Of a stretch of DNA of 37,192 nucleotides, positions 1 to 7,673 are shown piece after piece. Position numbers and translations under genes: made by a program. The stretch comes from UA16 sp042095135 (GTDB lineage: Bacteria > Bacteroidota > Bacteroidia > Flavobacteriales_D > Sanyastnellaceae): contig JBELBV010000021.1 in NCBI GenBank assembly GCA_042095135.1, forward strand, positions 1-37,192. The letters are read 5' to 3'. Numbering within the stretch: the first letter of the stretch is position 1; each line of letters starts with the position of its first letter. The notes below the pieces were generated by a model, which ran no database searches, was not told the DNA's origin, and worked only from the letters and a program-made list of their open reading frames with translations.

Positions 1-369
1 CGCTTGAGGTGGGAGCCAACCCGGTCCAAATTTTTGTCCCCAAGCACGGGAAGATGAGAGTAATGTCCAGCTGCAATCGTTGGATTCGACAGCGGAGCGT
101 CCGTCTTCTGTGATTTGGATGAGGTTGCGCGAACGGTGCTGGATGAATCCGGCGGCGTTCAAATAGAATTTGGCCCAAGCCATGCGACGTTGAATGAGTG
201 GCACACCTCGTTTGTCCGTTTGAATGTGGAAGATGGAAGGGAGGGCACTGAATTCCTCTTGTTTTGCTGCTTTAAGCACTGCTTGTTCCACCATGGGTTC
301 GCCACCAGCTGCGAGCACCCGCAACAAAGGCAGGAAGCAATCTTCTACGGTGGGCATGGACAGCGTCAT
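1..369 (-). CDS. Mrr-type restriction endonuclease, N-terminal part (runs off left edge)
   Basis: The reverse strand is open from ATG at 369 (or the second ATG at 357) to the window edge, giving 123 visible codons. The residues after the second Met (PTVEDCFLPLLRVLAAGGE, then later RRMAWAKFYLNAAGFIQ and LIQITEDGRSAVES) have the order of the Mrr N-terminal winged-helix domain: a start helix, the WAKxYLxxAG helix, then an ITxxGR wing. In the Mrr family this domain precedes a PD-(D/E)xK nuclease domain that cuts methylated or foreign DNA; that part would lie outside the window, so catalysis cannot be judged. It is divergent from the lipoprotein gene at 451. Many Mrr_N proteins are solitary type IV enzymes. 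Family assignment is by pattern and fairly secure; function is inferred. Confidence 0.72.
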   Translation of the reverse strand, partial: MTLSMPTVEDCFLPLLRVLAAGGEPMVEQAVLKAAKQEEFSALPSIFHIQTDKRGVPLIQRRMAWAKFYLNAAGFIQHRSRNLIQITEDGRSAVESNDCSWTLLSSSRAWGQKFGPGWLPPQA

Positions 370-450
370 TCGAGTTTCCAACCGTTGGAAGTGTCGAAAA
401 GTTTCATGCCATTTGGGTGACAACGCAGGACTGGCCTGTAGTTTTCAGGT

Positions 451-1065
451 ATGCAGAGGATAGTATTGATTCTCGTCGCAGCCATCGCTGCGCTGGCTTC
501 GGGATGTTCCATTCAGAAGCGCTCGTTGATGCCCGGTTGGCATGTTGAGCGTGCCTCGCATTCGCGGGTCGCCCCCGAAGACCAAGGGACCATGGTTGCC
601 TTGTACGAAACCGAGGTAGCGGAAGCGTGGGAATCTGAGGTGCTTCAAACTCCACATGCTTCACATCGTCCCCCGTCCCATCCTACGGCCAATCCAGTCG
701 CATTGCAAGCACTGGCAGTCGGAACGCCACAAGGGATCCGTAAGGCCTCGATAACGCCAAGCTTGGTAGAAACGCAAAGCCACGACACGACGATTCAATT
801 GGATCGCGATGCCGAATTGACATTGACGTTGGTCGGTGCGGCGCTCCTCATGTGGAGCTACATGCCGTTCAGCATCATTGGATTTCTCGTTGTGTTTTTG
901 ACGAGTATCGTCGGCGCGCCACTCGTGCATGCGATCATCTGGGGGGAGAAGATGGATTGGGGGAAGACGCGGTTGGGCCGCATTGCGTTGTCTTTCGTGC
1001 TCAGCGGTCTCGTGCTGACCGGTGCAGTTGCCCTAGTCGCCGACATCTTCGGTCTGGTTTTCTGA
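451..1065 (+). CDS. Small lipoprotein with two C-terminal membrane segments
   Basis: This 204-residue protein begins with a lipoprotein signal peptide; the lipobox LASGC puts the acylated Cys at residue 19. The motif QKRSLMPGWHVE directly after it is one I recognise from many small Flavobacteriales lipoproteins of unknown role. The middle is polar and low in complexity. Two hydrophobic stretches follow, roughly residues 125-165 (probably a hairpin) and 178-203. A lipoprotein with further membrane helices is unusual: either the acyl anchor and helices both sit in the inner membrane, or the Cys is not processed. No enzymatic motif is seen. It is divergent from the Mrr-like gene. It is probably a real gene because of the signal peptide and the known family motif; the function is unknown. 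Confidence 0.75.
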   Translation: MQRIVLILVAAIAALASGCSIQKRSLMPGWHVERASHSRVAPEDQGTMVALYETEVAEAWESEVLQTPHASHRPPSHPTANPVALQALAVGTPQGIRKASITPSLVETQSHDTTIQLDRDAELTLTLVGAALLMWSYMPFSIIGFLVVFLTSIVGAPLVHAIIWGEKMDWGKTRLGRIALSFVLSGLVLTGAVALVADIFGLVF

Positions 1066-1141
1066 TATAAAACCAAATAAAACTTTGATAATAATCGATG
1101 AATAGGTTAAATTAGGTAGTCCCTAACCAAAACCTACTTCG
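1066..1141 (+). promoter_or_regulatory. AT-rich intergenic region, probable promoter of the GCTD-repeat gene
   Basis: This short stretch is much richer in A/T than its surroundings. It has AAACTTTG at 1080-1087, one mismatch from the Bacteroidota -7 box TAnnTTTG, and a small inverted repeat TTAGG-5nt-CCTAA about 25 nt before the start codon. No -33 TTG is seen at good spacing. Confidence 0.35.
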
Positions 1142-2719
1142 ATGCTTTGCATTGCCAATCGCCTGGTCACTGCCGTACTTCTATTGTGCTGCTCGGCCAC
1201 TTTACTCCCTTTGCGTGCCCAAGTCACCGCGATCACTGTGGAAACCATTGAAGTGCACGACGGCATGGTCGGCAACTCGGATTTGACTGGTATGACGACG
1301 TACCGGGTTTACGCGCAGTTGGCGGATTCAGCAGATTTCGTGGGCGCAGTGTACGGCAGTGCTGAGGAGCCCATTGACATTTCGACTACCACCTCCTTTT
1401 TCCAGCACCCTGCTGGTGGATCATTCGGTACCGACTTGAATGAATTTTTCTTGACCATCCTCCCGGATTTGAATTACGACAGTTGGCTGACCATTGGGTT
1501 GGACTTGGCGCCGGCTGGCACCAACGAAGAAGGCATTTCTAGCTTGGGCATTATTGCCGAGCAGGCCGCTTTCGAGGCCGGGGAGAACTTCGTGCTGGAG
1601 TCGGAAGTTGGCGGCAGTTGGTTTGTGTTGCCGGGCAGTGACAACGGGTATGCGGATGAAAACCTACAGGTGCTGCTGGCTCAAGTCACCACAAACGGGC
1701 TGCTTTCGGGTCAGCTGAATCTCCAGTGCTTTCTAGGAGGTAATCCGTTTGATGAGCAGTTGGCTACGTTTGAATTTGGCGCTGGCGCACCCGGATGCAC
1801 TGCGGAAGATGCCTGCAACTACGATGCGGAAGCCAATTCCGATGACGGCACGTGTTGGTTTGCACCCGAGGGGTACGGATGTGATTTGGAATGCTTAGAG
1901 GATACGGATGGGGATGGTGTCTGCGATCCCTATGAGGTGGCCGGCTGCGAGGACCCCGCGAGCTGCAATTTCGCAGAAGGGGTGACCGACCCCGTGGCGT
2001 GCATTTACCCAGAGCCGGAATACGATTGCGCTGGCGCTTGCCTGTCCGATGCGGATGGTGACGGGGTGTGCGATACATTTGAGATAGCCGGCTGCACAGA
2101 CAGTGAGGCGTGCAATTTTGAAGCTGCGGCCACCGATGAAGATGGCAGCTGCATCTATCCGGCTCCGGCGTACGATTGTGCGGGTGAGTGCGTCAATGAC
2201 ACCGATGGCGACGGCATCTGCGATGAATTGGAGTTCCCGGGATGCACGGACGAAAATGCTGACAATTACTTCCCAGCAGCCACCGATGACGACGGCTCGT
2301 GCTACACGTCAGGCTGCATGGATCCTGCGGCATGCGATTTCAATCCACTGGCGGATACGTCGACCGAATGCACCTATCCCGAAGCCGGATACGATTGCGA
2401 TGGAGTGTGCCTGGTCGATGAAGACGGAGATGGCGTGTGCGATTCGTTCGAAGTATTGGGCTGCACCGATCCGCTCGCGGAGAACTTCAATCCCGACGCC
2501 ACGGAAGACAACGGGGCATGCGTGGTCTTGCCACCCTCGTACTGCGGGGAAGGCACCGTTTGGGATGCCGAAGCCGGTCAATGCGTCAGTGACGGCTCAG
2601 GCGACGGCGGCATTGGCGGGTACGGCGGCTTGTGCTTCGGCGACTTTGACGCCGACGGCCAACGCGGAACGTCGGACCTCTTGATGTGGCTCGGCGTCTA
2701 CGGCTACACGTGTGACTAG
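1142..2719 (+). CDS. Secreted Cys/Asp-rich GCTD-repeat protein with dockerin-like C-terminus
   Basis: The 525-residue protein has a signal peptide (LLLCCSATLLPLRAQ, cleavage near residue 27), a non-repetitive domain to about residue 216, then a repeat region to about 470. That region has six GCxDxxAxNF-type motifs (first at residue 218) and four copies of DxDGDGxCDxxE about 50 residues apart, the latter resembling Ca2+-binding loops. Regular Cys spacing suggests disulphides, hence an extracellular place. Such repeats occur in large surface proteins of marine Flavobacteriales. The end has GDFDADGQRGTSDLLMWLG, which resembles one dockerin or EF-hand-like repeat, rather than a T9SS type A sorting domain. 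The gene meets trxB tail to tail: the two stop codons overlap in a shared CTAG. A Ca2+-stabilised surface or adhesive role is inferred only. Confidence 0.85.
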   Translation: MLCIANRLVTAVLLLCCSATLLPLRAQVTAITVETIEVHDGMVGNSDLTGMTTYRVYAQLADSADFVGAVYGSAEEPIDISTTTSFFQHPAGGSFGTDLNEFFLTILPDLNYDSWLTIGLDLAPAGTNEEGISSLGIIAEQAAFEAGENFVLESEVGGSWFVLPGSDNGYADENLQVLLAQVTTNGLLSGQLNLQCFLGGNPFDEQLATFEFGAGAPGCTAEDACNYDAEANSDDGTCWFAPEGYGCDLECLEDTDGDGVCDPYEVAGCEDPASCNFAEGVTDPVACIYPEPEYDCAGACLSDADGDGVCDTFEIAGCTDSEACNFEAAATDEDGSCIYPAPAYDCAGECVNDTDGDGICDELEFPGCTDENADNYFPAATDDDGSCYTSGCMDPAACDFNPLADTSTECTYPEAGYDCDGVCLVDEDGDGVCDSFEVLGCTDPLAENFNPDATEDNGACVVLPPSYCGEGTVWDAEAGQCVSDGSGDGGIGGYGGLCFGDFDADGQRGTSDLLMWLGVYGYTCD

Positions 2720-3678
2720 TGGATGCCTCGGGCGGCTAAGTAACGCTCGGCGTCGAGCGCAGCCATGCAACCGGTGCCGGCGGCGGTAACGGCTTGGCGG
2801 TACGTTTTGTCTGCGGCGTCGCCGCTTACAAAGACACCTTCGCGGTTCGTCTTGGACGTGCCGGGCTCACCGTATTTGATGTAGCCTTGCTCGTCGAGGT
2901 CGATCCAGCCTTTGAACACGTCCGTGTTGGGCTTGTGTCCGATAGCTACAAAGAAACCGGTGCACGGAATGACGCGCTCTTCGCCGGTTTTGTTGTTCTT
3001 GACGCGCGCGCCTTCGACGCCGTCTTCACCGATGACTTCAACCGTTTCGCTGTTCCACAACACCTCGATGTTCTCCATGCCCAAGACGCGGTTTTGCATG
3101 GCCCGTGAAGCGCGCATTTCGTCACGGCGGACGAGCATGGTCACCTTGGAACAGAGCTTCGCGAGGTAGCTGGCCTCTTCGCACGCCGTATCCCCGGCGC
3201 CTACAATCACCACTTCCTGTCCGCGGTAGAAGAATCCGTCGCATACCGCACATGCACTCACCCCACCACCGGCATCGCGCAACCGCAATTCCGATTCGAG
3301 GCCCAACCACTTGGCAGAAGCTCCGGTTGAAATGATCACGCTATCAGCATGGATTTCGGTGCGATCGTCGCCTTCGCCGACCCAAATCTTGTGGACGGGT
3401 CCGGTGAAGTCGACTTCCGTCACCCAGCCGTTCCGCACATCGGTGTCAAAGCGCTTGGCCTGAGCTTCCAAGTCCATCATCATTTGGGGACCGTTGATGC
3501 CTTCGGGATAGCCAGGGAAGTTATCCACTTCGGTGGTTTCAGTTAACTGTCCTCCCGGCTGCATGCCTTGGTACAAAACGGGTTTCATGTCCGCCCGAGC
3601 GGCGTAGATGGCGGCTGTGTATCCGGCGGGACCCGATCCAACGATCAGGCACTTGACGTGTTCAGGTTGTGCACTCAT
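2716..3678 (-). CDS. trxB: Thioredoxin-disulfide reductase
   Basis: The 320-residue protein has the layout of low-molecular-weight thioredoxin reductase: FAD-binding GSGPAGYTAA at residues 13-22, the redox-active CAVC at C143 and C146 in SACAVCDGFFY, the NADPH-binding GAGDTACEEA just after, and the C-terminal FAD motif VFVSGDAAD. It transfers electrons from NADPH through FAD to thioredoxin in the cytoplasm. Length is normal. The ATG at 3678 is supported by a close promoter: TTTG at 3710-3713, an 18-nt spacer, TATCTTTG at 3684-3691, then only 5 nt to the ATG. So although it lies last in a series of minus-strand genes, it very likely has its own near-leaderless transcript. Confidence 0.96.
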   Translation of the reverse strand: MSAQPEHVKCLIVGSGPAGYTAAIYAARADMKPVLYQGMQPGGQLTETTEVDNFPGYPEGINGPQMMMDLEAQAKRFDTDVRNGWVTEVDFTGPVHKIWVGEGDDRTEIHADSVIISTGASAKWLGLESELRLRDAGGGVSACAVCDGFFYRGQEVVIVGAGDTACEEASYLAKLCSKVTMLVRRDEMRASRAMQNRVLGMENIEVLWNSETVEVIGEDGVEGARVKNNKTGEERVIPCTGFFVAIGHKPNTDVFKGWIDLDEQGYIKYGEPGTSKTNREGVFVSGDAADKTYRQAVTAAGTGCMAALDAERYLAARGIH

Positions 3679-3683
3679 GGCGG

Positions 3684-3713
3684 CAAAGATAAAGCGCTCT
3701 TCAGGCCGTCAAA
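3684..3713 (-). promoter_or_regulatory. trxB promoter (near-leaderless)
   Basis: On the minus strand TTTG at 3713-3710 and TATCTTTG at 3691-3684 are separated by 18 nt and match the Bacteroidota -33/-7 consensus. The -7 box ends 5 nt before the trxB ATG, so transcription should begin at or just before the start codon. Confidence 0.7.
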
Positions 3714-3730
3714 GTGCATTTTATCACCAA

Positions 3731-4501
3731 TTAACTCACGCCGTGGTCGAGGCGGAGCCAAGCGTTCCAGACCGGGTCATCAGGAGGTGTGGCGAGGATG
3801 CGCATGGGCACGCGCTGCACCGGATGAACGAATTCAATGCAACGGGCGTGCAGGTGAATCGAGGCGTTGTCATTGGTCCGGCGTGAGCCGTATTTGATGT
3901 CGCCCTTGATGGGCGCACCGAGGCTTGCTAACGTTGCACGAATTTGATGATGCCGCCCTGTTTTAGGTTTGACTTCCACGAAATGGTAGTGATCCGATCG
4001 GCCTACGGTGCGGTAGGTCAATTCCGACTCTTTGCGGCCATTGCCCGGGGTGTCATGGGCAAAACTCTTGTTCAAGTCCCTGTTCTTGATCAAGTAGTTC
4101 ACGACTTGCCCTTCATCGGGGGCAGGGGCCGGCTTGGTCACCGCCCAGTACGTCTTTTGCACTTCCCGCAATCGGAACATGTTGGTCAATCGGGAGAGGG
4201 CCTTCGACGTCCGTGCGTACAGGATGACGCCGCTTACCGGCCGGTCGAGGCGGTGCACGGTCCCAATGAACGCGTCTCCTGGTTTGTTGTACTTCCGTTT
4301 GATGTACTCGCCCACCACGCGGCACAAGGTTGTGTCGCCGCTGGAGTCGCTCTGTACAATGTCCGAGGATCGCTTGTTGACGGCAATGATGTGGTTGTCT
4401 TCATAGAGCACATCGAGGTTGTCGATGGTGCTCATCACGATGGGAGCCTTGGGTTGGCGTGCCCAATGGGAGGGGCTGGCGACGTCGGAACGGTCGCTCA
4501 T
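3731..4501 (-). CDS. RluA-family pseudouridine synthase
   Basis: The 256-residue protein has the RluA-family catalytic motif HRLDRPVSGVILYARTS, in which Asp is the nucleophile for uridine isomerisation in RNA. The N-terminal core (VLYEDNHIIAVNKRSSDIVQSD) and the later GRHHQIRATLASLGAPIKGDIKYG motif also fit. No S4 domain is seen, as in RluA- or TruC-like small members. The target could be 23S rRNA or tRNA; the sequence alone does not decide. The ATG at 4501 lies 3 nt after the panB stop codon, suggesting coupling; an internal ATG at 4435 (MSTIDNLDVLYED) is closer to the usual family N-terminus and could be the true start. Confidence 0.9.
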   Translation of the reverse strand: MSDRSDVASPSHWARQPKAPIVMSTIDNLDVLYEDNHIIAVNKRSSDIVQSDSSGDTTLCRVVGEYIKRKYNKPGDAFIGTVHRLDRPVSGVILYARTSKALSRLTNMFRLREVQKTYWAVTKPAPAPDEGQVVNYLIKNRDLNKSFAHDTPGNGRKESELTYRTVGRSDHYHFVEVKPKTGRHHQIRATLASLGAPIKGDIKYGSRRTNDNASIHLHARCIEFVHPVQRVPMRILATPPDDPVWNAWLRLDHGVS

Positions 4502-4504
4502 GAA

Positions 4505-5320
4505 TCAGTATTGTTCGTCTTCGTTCGGGAAATCGCGGGTGCGAACGTCCCGGACGTATTGCTGAATGGCCGAATTCATTTGATCGCCCATGTCGAGGTA
4601 GCGACGCAGGAAACGCGGACTGAATTCTTGGGTGATGCCCAACATGTCGTGGAGCACGAGGACCTGACCGTCGCAACCGCTTCCTGCTCCGATGCCGATG
4701 GTGGGGCATTGGATGGAGGCGCTCACCTCTTTGGCCAGACCGGCTGGGATTTTCTCAAAAACGACTGAAAAGCAGCCGATTTCATCCAGCATCTTGGCAT
4801 CTGCTCGCAGTTGCTCCGCTTCCATTTCTTCCCTCGCCCGCACGGTGTAAGTACCAAACTTGTAGATGGATTGTGGCGTTAAGCCGAGGTGTCCCATGAC
4901 GGGAATGCCGGCCGTGAGGATCCGTTCGATGCTCTCGCGGACTTCCCTGCCTCCTTCGAGTTTCACGGCGTGGGCGCCGCTTTCTTTCATGATGCGAATG
5001 GCCGAATTCAGGGCTTCCTTTGAATTGCCTTGGTACGTTCCGAAGGGCAAGTCGACGACGACCAACGCCCGCTTCGCCGCACGCACCACACTTGATGCGT
5101 GGTAGATCATATGGTCCAACGTGATGGGCAACGTGGTCTCGTGCCCGGCCATGACGTTGGATGCGCTGTCGCCGACCAGGATTACATCGACACCGGCTTG
5201 GTCCACGATGGTGGCCATGGAGTAGTCGTAAGCCGTGAGCATGGCGATGGGTTCGCCGTTTGCTTTCATTTCGGCTAGGACTTGTGTCGTGATGCGTTTG
5301 GCTGATTTGTGAACGGACAT
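4505..5320 (-). CDS. panB: 3-methyl-2-oxobutanoate hydroxymethyltransferase
   Basis: At 271 residues, this is a full-length PanB, the first dedicated enzyme of pantothenate (and so CoA) synthesis. It transfers a hydroxymethyl group from methylene-tetrahydrofolate to 2-oxoisovalerate in the cytoplasm. Family motifs visible are ITMLTAYDY-like MLTAYDYSMA, the metal-site LVGDSASNVMAGHETTLPITLDHMIYH, AVKLEGG, MGHLGLTPQS and the PTIGIGAGSGCDGQVLVLHDMLG block. The C-terminal DEEQY-type tail is also typical. A perfect -7 box (TACCTTTG on the minus strand, 5349-5356) lies 28 nt upstream, so panB and the pseudouridine synthase 3 nt downstream probably form a transcript. Other pantothenate genes are not in the window. 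Confidence 0.97.
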   Translation of the reverse strand: MSVHKSAKRITTQVLAEMKANGEPIAMLTAYDYSMATIVDQAGVDVILVGDSASNVMAGHETTLPITLDHMIYHASSVVRAAKRALVVVDLPFGTYQGNSKEALNSAIRIMKESGAHAVKLEGGREVRESIERILTAGIPVMGHLGLTPQSIYKFGTYTVRAREEMEAEQLRADAKMLDEIGCFSVVFEKIPAGLAKEVSASIQCPTIGIGAGSGCDGQVLVLHDMLGITQEFSPRFLRRYLDMGDQMNSAIQQYVRDVRTRDFPNEDEQY

Positions 5321-5348
5321 GATTTCAGGTTTTACAGGTACCGCAGAC

Positions 5349-5356
5349 CAAAGGTA
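5349..5356 (-). promoter_or_regulatory. Candidate -7 box of panB
   Basis: TACCTTTG on the minus strand is a perfect TAnnTTTG match in the short gap between alkB-like and panB, giving a leader of about 20-25 nt. A clear -33 TTG is not seen. Confidence 0.5.
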
Positions 5357-5375
5357 TCCAATTCAATTGAATGCT

Positions 5376-5942
5376 TCAGTTGCGAAGAGCTCGGAATGTG
5401 AGGTTGATACGCGGCTCTTCGACGCGCAACCGCTTGGGCAAGGCGTGGTCAAAATCGCGCTGCAAGTTTTCCATGACCAGGAGGTCGCCGTGGCCGACGC
5501 TGACCATCCATTTCTCCTTGGTTTGACGGTGCCGAATGGCGAAGTCCCGGGTCGCCCCAAACGAAACGCTGGCGATGCACGTTGGGTTAATTTCGGGCTC
5601 GTTGTCGCGGTGCCACCCCATTGAGTCCACCCCGTTGCGGTAGAGGTTGAATAGGCAAGCATTGAAGACGGGGGAAGAAGCACAATAACATTGCACTGCA
5701 TCGCGTAGTTCCAATACCTCCGGCGTCAGTGCGCGTTCCGGCCAACGAATGCTGGAATAAGCATATGCGGGGCCCATCCAAGCCGTCAGCCGGGGTTCTA
5801 GGTGCTCTTTGCCGTAAATAGTGATGGCGTTTTGCTGCCAGGGAATGTGCGCGTGCCAGGCGTTAAATTGGGCTGCGGCAAAAGCATCGCGAACAACCCA
5901 ACACGCACAAGGGCCAGTGTTGATGATGAATTCTTTCTCCAT
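5376..5942 (-). CDS. AlkB-like 2-oxoglutarate/Fe(II) dioxygenase
   Basis: With the start at ATG 5942 (MEKEFIINTG) the protein has 188 residues and does not overlap the preceding exchanger gene, which stops at 5953; a longer frame to 6014 would overlap it. The Fe(II) ligands fit the AlkB family: H111 and D113 in GWHRDNEPEI and H166 in FDHALPKR, with the 2-oxoglutarate-binding RxNxTxR as R178, N180, R184. AlkB enzymes remove alkyl groups from damaged DNA or RNA bases by oxidation. The length and NAITIYGKEHLEPRLTAWMG segment suit the ALKBH2/3-like bacterial group. No ada or alkA gene is nearby. The place after an ion exchanger gives no functional hint. Confidence 0.92.
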   Translation of the reverse strand: MEKEFIINTGPCACWVVRDAFAAAQFNAWHAHIPWQQNAITIYGKEHLEPRLTAWMGPAYAYSSIRWPERALTPEVLELRDAVQCYCASSPVFNACLFNLYRNGVDSMGWHRDNEPEINPTCIASVSFGATRDFAIRHRQTKEKWMVSVGHGDLLVMENLQRDFDHALPKRLRVEEPRINLTFRALRN

Positions 5943-5952
5943 GACGTGGGCA

Positions 5953-6921
5953 TCAAATTGCAGCAACCGCCGCCACCGCACCCCCAATCCACCCAACATA
6001 GGCGAGGTAGGCAAGGAGCAACAAAACGCCTTTCCACCGGTGAATCAGGCCGCGGTGCATCATCATCACGCCTACGGCAATGGCGATTCCCGTCATCCAC
6101 CACAGATCGAATTCCAGTGCTTGCGCATCCACGGGCAGCGGAATGATACTCGCGCTGATACCGGCGGCGAGGAAGATGTTGAAGATGTTGGAGCCGATGA
6201 GGTTGCCGAGGGCCAAATCCGGTTCGCGCTTCCAGGCCGCGATGCCCGAAGCAACCAGTTCTGGAACGCTGGTGCCGAACGCCACGACGGTGAGGCCAAT
6301 GATGTGGTCGCTCACTCCGTTGTTGATGGCGATGCACCGCGCTCCGTCAACGAACCACTCCGAGCCGTAAAACAGCCCCAAGCTCGCCACTGCGCACCCG
6401 CCCAACAAGACGGCCAGCGGCCGGTTGGCATCTTCCATTTCTTCGGCGGTGTCTTCCGTGGGCGTTTCCGTCATCCGCGCTCGTTGGCTCCGGAAATACA
6501 GCATGGTCAAGAGAGCGACGGCGCCGCCCACCAGAATCATGCCTTCGTTTCGAGTAATCTGAACATCACGAGCGAACCACCAAAATGCTAACGACGCGGC
6601 CATGAGCACGGGCCAATCGCTGCGCATCAATGAGCGGTCGACGCGGACCGGGTGAATCAGCGCGGTCACGCCGAGGATGAGGGCCAGGTTGGCGATGTTG
6701 GAACCGATGACGTTGCCCACCGTGATGCCGGGGTTGCCTTCCAAGGCCGCTCGGGCCGACGCCATGATTTCAGGTGCTGACGTACCAATGGAAACGATGG
6801 TCAATCCCACAATGACCGGGGGGATGCGCATTTTCACCGCGAGCCCCGACGCAAACTTCACGAGGTAGTCTCCGCTGAGTACCAAAACAACCAAGCCGGC
6901 AATCAAGGTCAAAAACTCCAT
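5953..6921 (-). CDS. Ca2+/Na+ (or cation/H+) antiporter, CaCA family
   Basis: This 322-residue integral membrane protein has about ten hydrophobic segments and the duplicated alpha repeats of the CaCA superfamily. The first is GLTIVSIGTSAPE with GNVIGSNIANLALILG at residues 40-84; the second is GLTVVAFGTSVPE with GNLIGSNIFNIFLAAG in the C-terminal half. Acidic residues in the two GTSxPE motifs bind the cation. It resembles bacterial YrbG-type exchangers that move Ca2+ or Na+ across the inner membrane. An acidic cytoplasmic loop (TETPTEDTAEEMEDANR) separates the two halves. Its ATG directly abuts the stop codon of the tatA-like gene, so the two are likely co-translated. Substrate cannot be set from sequence. 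Confidence 0.93.
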   Translation of the reverse strand: MEFLTLIAGLVVLVLSGDYLVKFASGLAVKMRIPPVIVGLTIVSIGTSAPEIMASARAALEGNPGITVGNVIGSNIANLALILGVTALIHPVRVDRSLMRSDWPVLMAASLAFWWFARDVQITRNEGMILVGGAVALLTMLYFRSQRARMTETPTEDTAEEMEDANRPLAVLLGGCAVASLGLFYGSEWFVDGARCIAINNGVSDHIIGLTVVAFGTSVPELVASGIAAWKREPDLALGNLIGSNIFNIFLAAGISASIIPLPVDAQALEFDLWWMTGIAIAVGVMMMHRGLIHRWKGVLLLLAYLAYVGWIGGAVAAVAAI

Positions 6922-7236
6922 TTACTTGGTTTTGGGCGAATCGGTCGGGGGTTGGTCCGCTTTCGGTGCGTCACTCGGCCGTTTGGGGACCGAATTCATG
7001 GGGTCCATGGAATTGCGCACATCGTTGACGTCTTTGCGAATGTCGTCTGTGGTGGACAGGATCTCCCGCTGAATTTGATCGGTGGCGCTGCGGAACTCAC
7101 GCACCGCCTTGCCCATCGTGCGAGCAAACGAAGGGATGCCCTTCGCTCCAAACAGCAGGAGGTAAACGAGGAACGCAAATACGATTTCCGTCATGCCCAT
7201 GGCGCGAATGTACGTCAACATGGCGGGGAGTTTCAT
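6922..7236 (-). CDS. tatA: TatA/TatB-family twin-arginine translocase component
   Basis: The 104-residue protein has one N-terminal membrane helix (MTEIVFAFLVYLLLFGAKGIP), the hinge FGAKGIPSFARTMGKAVREFR, an amphipathic helix, and a charged, disordered tail rich in Pro, Asp and Lys. This is the architecture of TatA/TatB/Hcf106, the pore or receptor proteins that export folded proteins. The FG-hinge and KxxP pattern favour TatA. Met13 or Met15 would be starts closer to the family norm; the 12 extra residues are hydrophobic and might be an untranslated extension. tatC is not nearby, so it may be an additional or dispersed copy. The stop codon immediately precedes the exchanger start. Confidence 0.85.
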   Translation of the reverse strand: MKLPAMLTYIRAMGMTEIVFAFLVYLLLFGAKGIPSFARTMGKAVREFRSATDQIQREILSTTDDIRKDVNDVRNSMDPMNSVPKRPSDAPKADQPPTDSPKTK

Positions 7237-7281
7237 CCGAATTTTATGCTACTCTTCCTTGCATGCTAATTTGTTAAAATA

Positions 7282-7324
7282 AGTACTTTGTTTTGCATAG
7301 TACCTAGATAAACCTATACATTTG
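7282..7324 (+). promoter_or_regulatory. padR promoter with overlapping PadR-like operator
   Basis: An imperfect palindrome AGTACTTTG-5nt-CATAGTACC (7282-7304; arms pair at 7 of 9 positions) overlaps a -33 TTTG (7292-7295). After a 21-nt spacer comes a perfect -7 box TACATTTG at 7317-7324, followed by 4 nt and the padR ATG. PadR repressors commonly bind such dyads in their own promoters, so autorepression of the padR-pspC transcript is likely. The mRNA should be leaderless or nearly so. Confidence 0.65.
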
Positions 7325-7328
7325 CGGT

Positions 7329-7673
7329 ATGACAAAAGAAGTTGCCAAATCAGCGGCTCAAATGCGGAAGGGGGTCCTCGACCTCTGCATCCTGCGCATC
7401 ATCAGTGAAGGAGAGGCGTACACCTCGGACATAATCGATGCCTTGCAGGCGGTCGATTTACTAGTCGTCGAAGGGACCGTATACCCGCTTTTGACCCGCA
7501 TGAAAAATTCCGGGGCTTTAGACTACCGGTGGGAGGAATCCACCGCTGGACCGCCTCGGAAATATTACCGCATTACTACCGCCGGTAAATCCATGCTGGC
7601 GGAACTCGAAAGCACCTGGGAGGCCTTTGTGCACTCTGTGAATTCCATCAACGCTGAACCCAAAAAATCATGA
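7329..7673 (+). CDS. PadR-family transcriptional regulator
   Basis: The 114-residue protein is a PadR winged-helix repressor: KGVLDLCILRIISEGEAYTSDIIDAL, then the recognition and wing segment EGTVYPLLTRMKNSGAL and GPPRKYYRITTAGKSML, which are the family signatures. A short C-terminal helix would give the dimer. Its stop overlaps the start of the PspC gene (ATGA at 7670), so the pair is translationally coupled. PadR-PspC pairs are frequent in Bacteroidota. The palindrome in its promoter suggests autoregulation. The ligand or signal is unknown. Confidence 0.95.
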   Translation: MTKEVAKSAAQMRKGVLDLCILRIISEGEAYTSDIIDALQAVDLLVVEGTVYPLLTRMKNSGALDYRWEESTAGPPRKYYRITTAGKSMLAELESTWEAFVHSVNSINAEPKKS

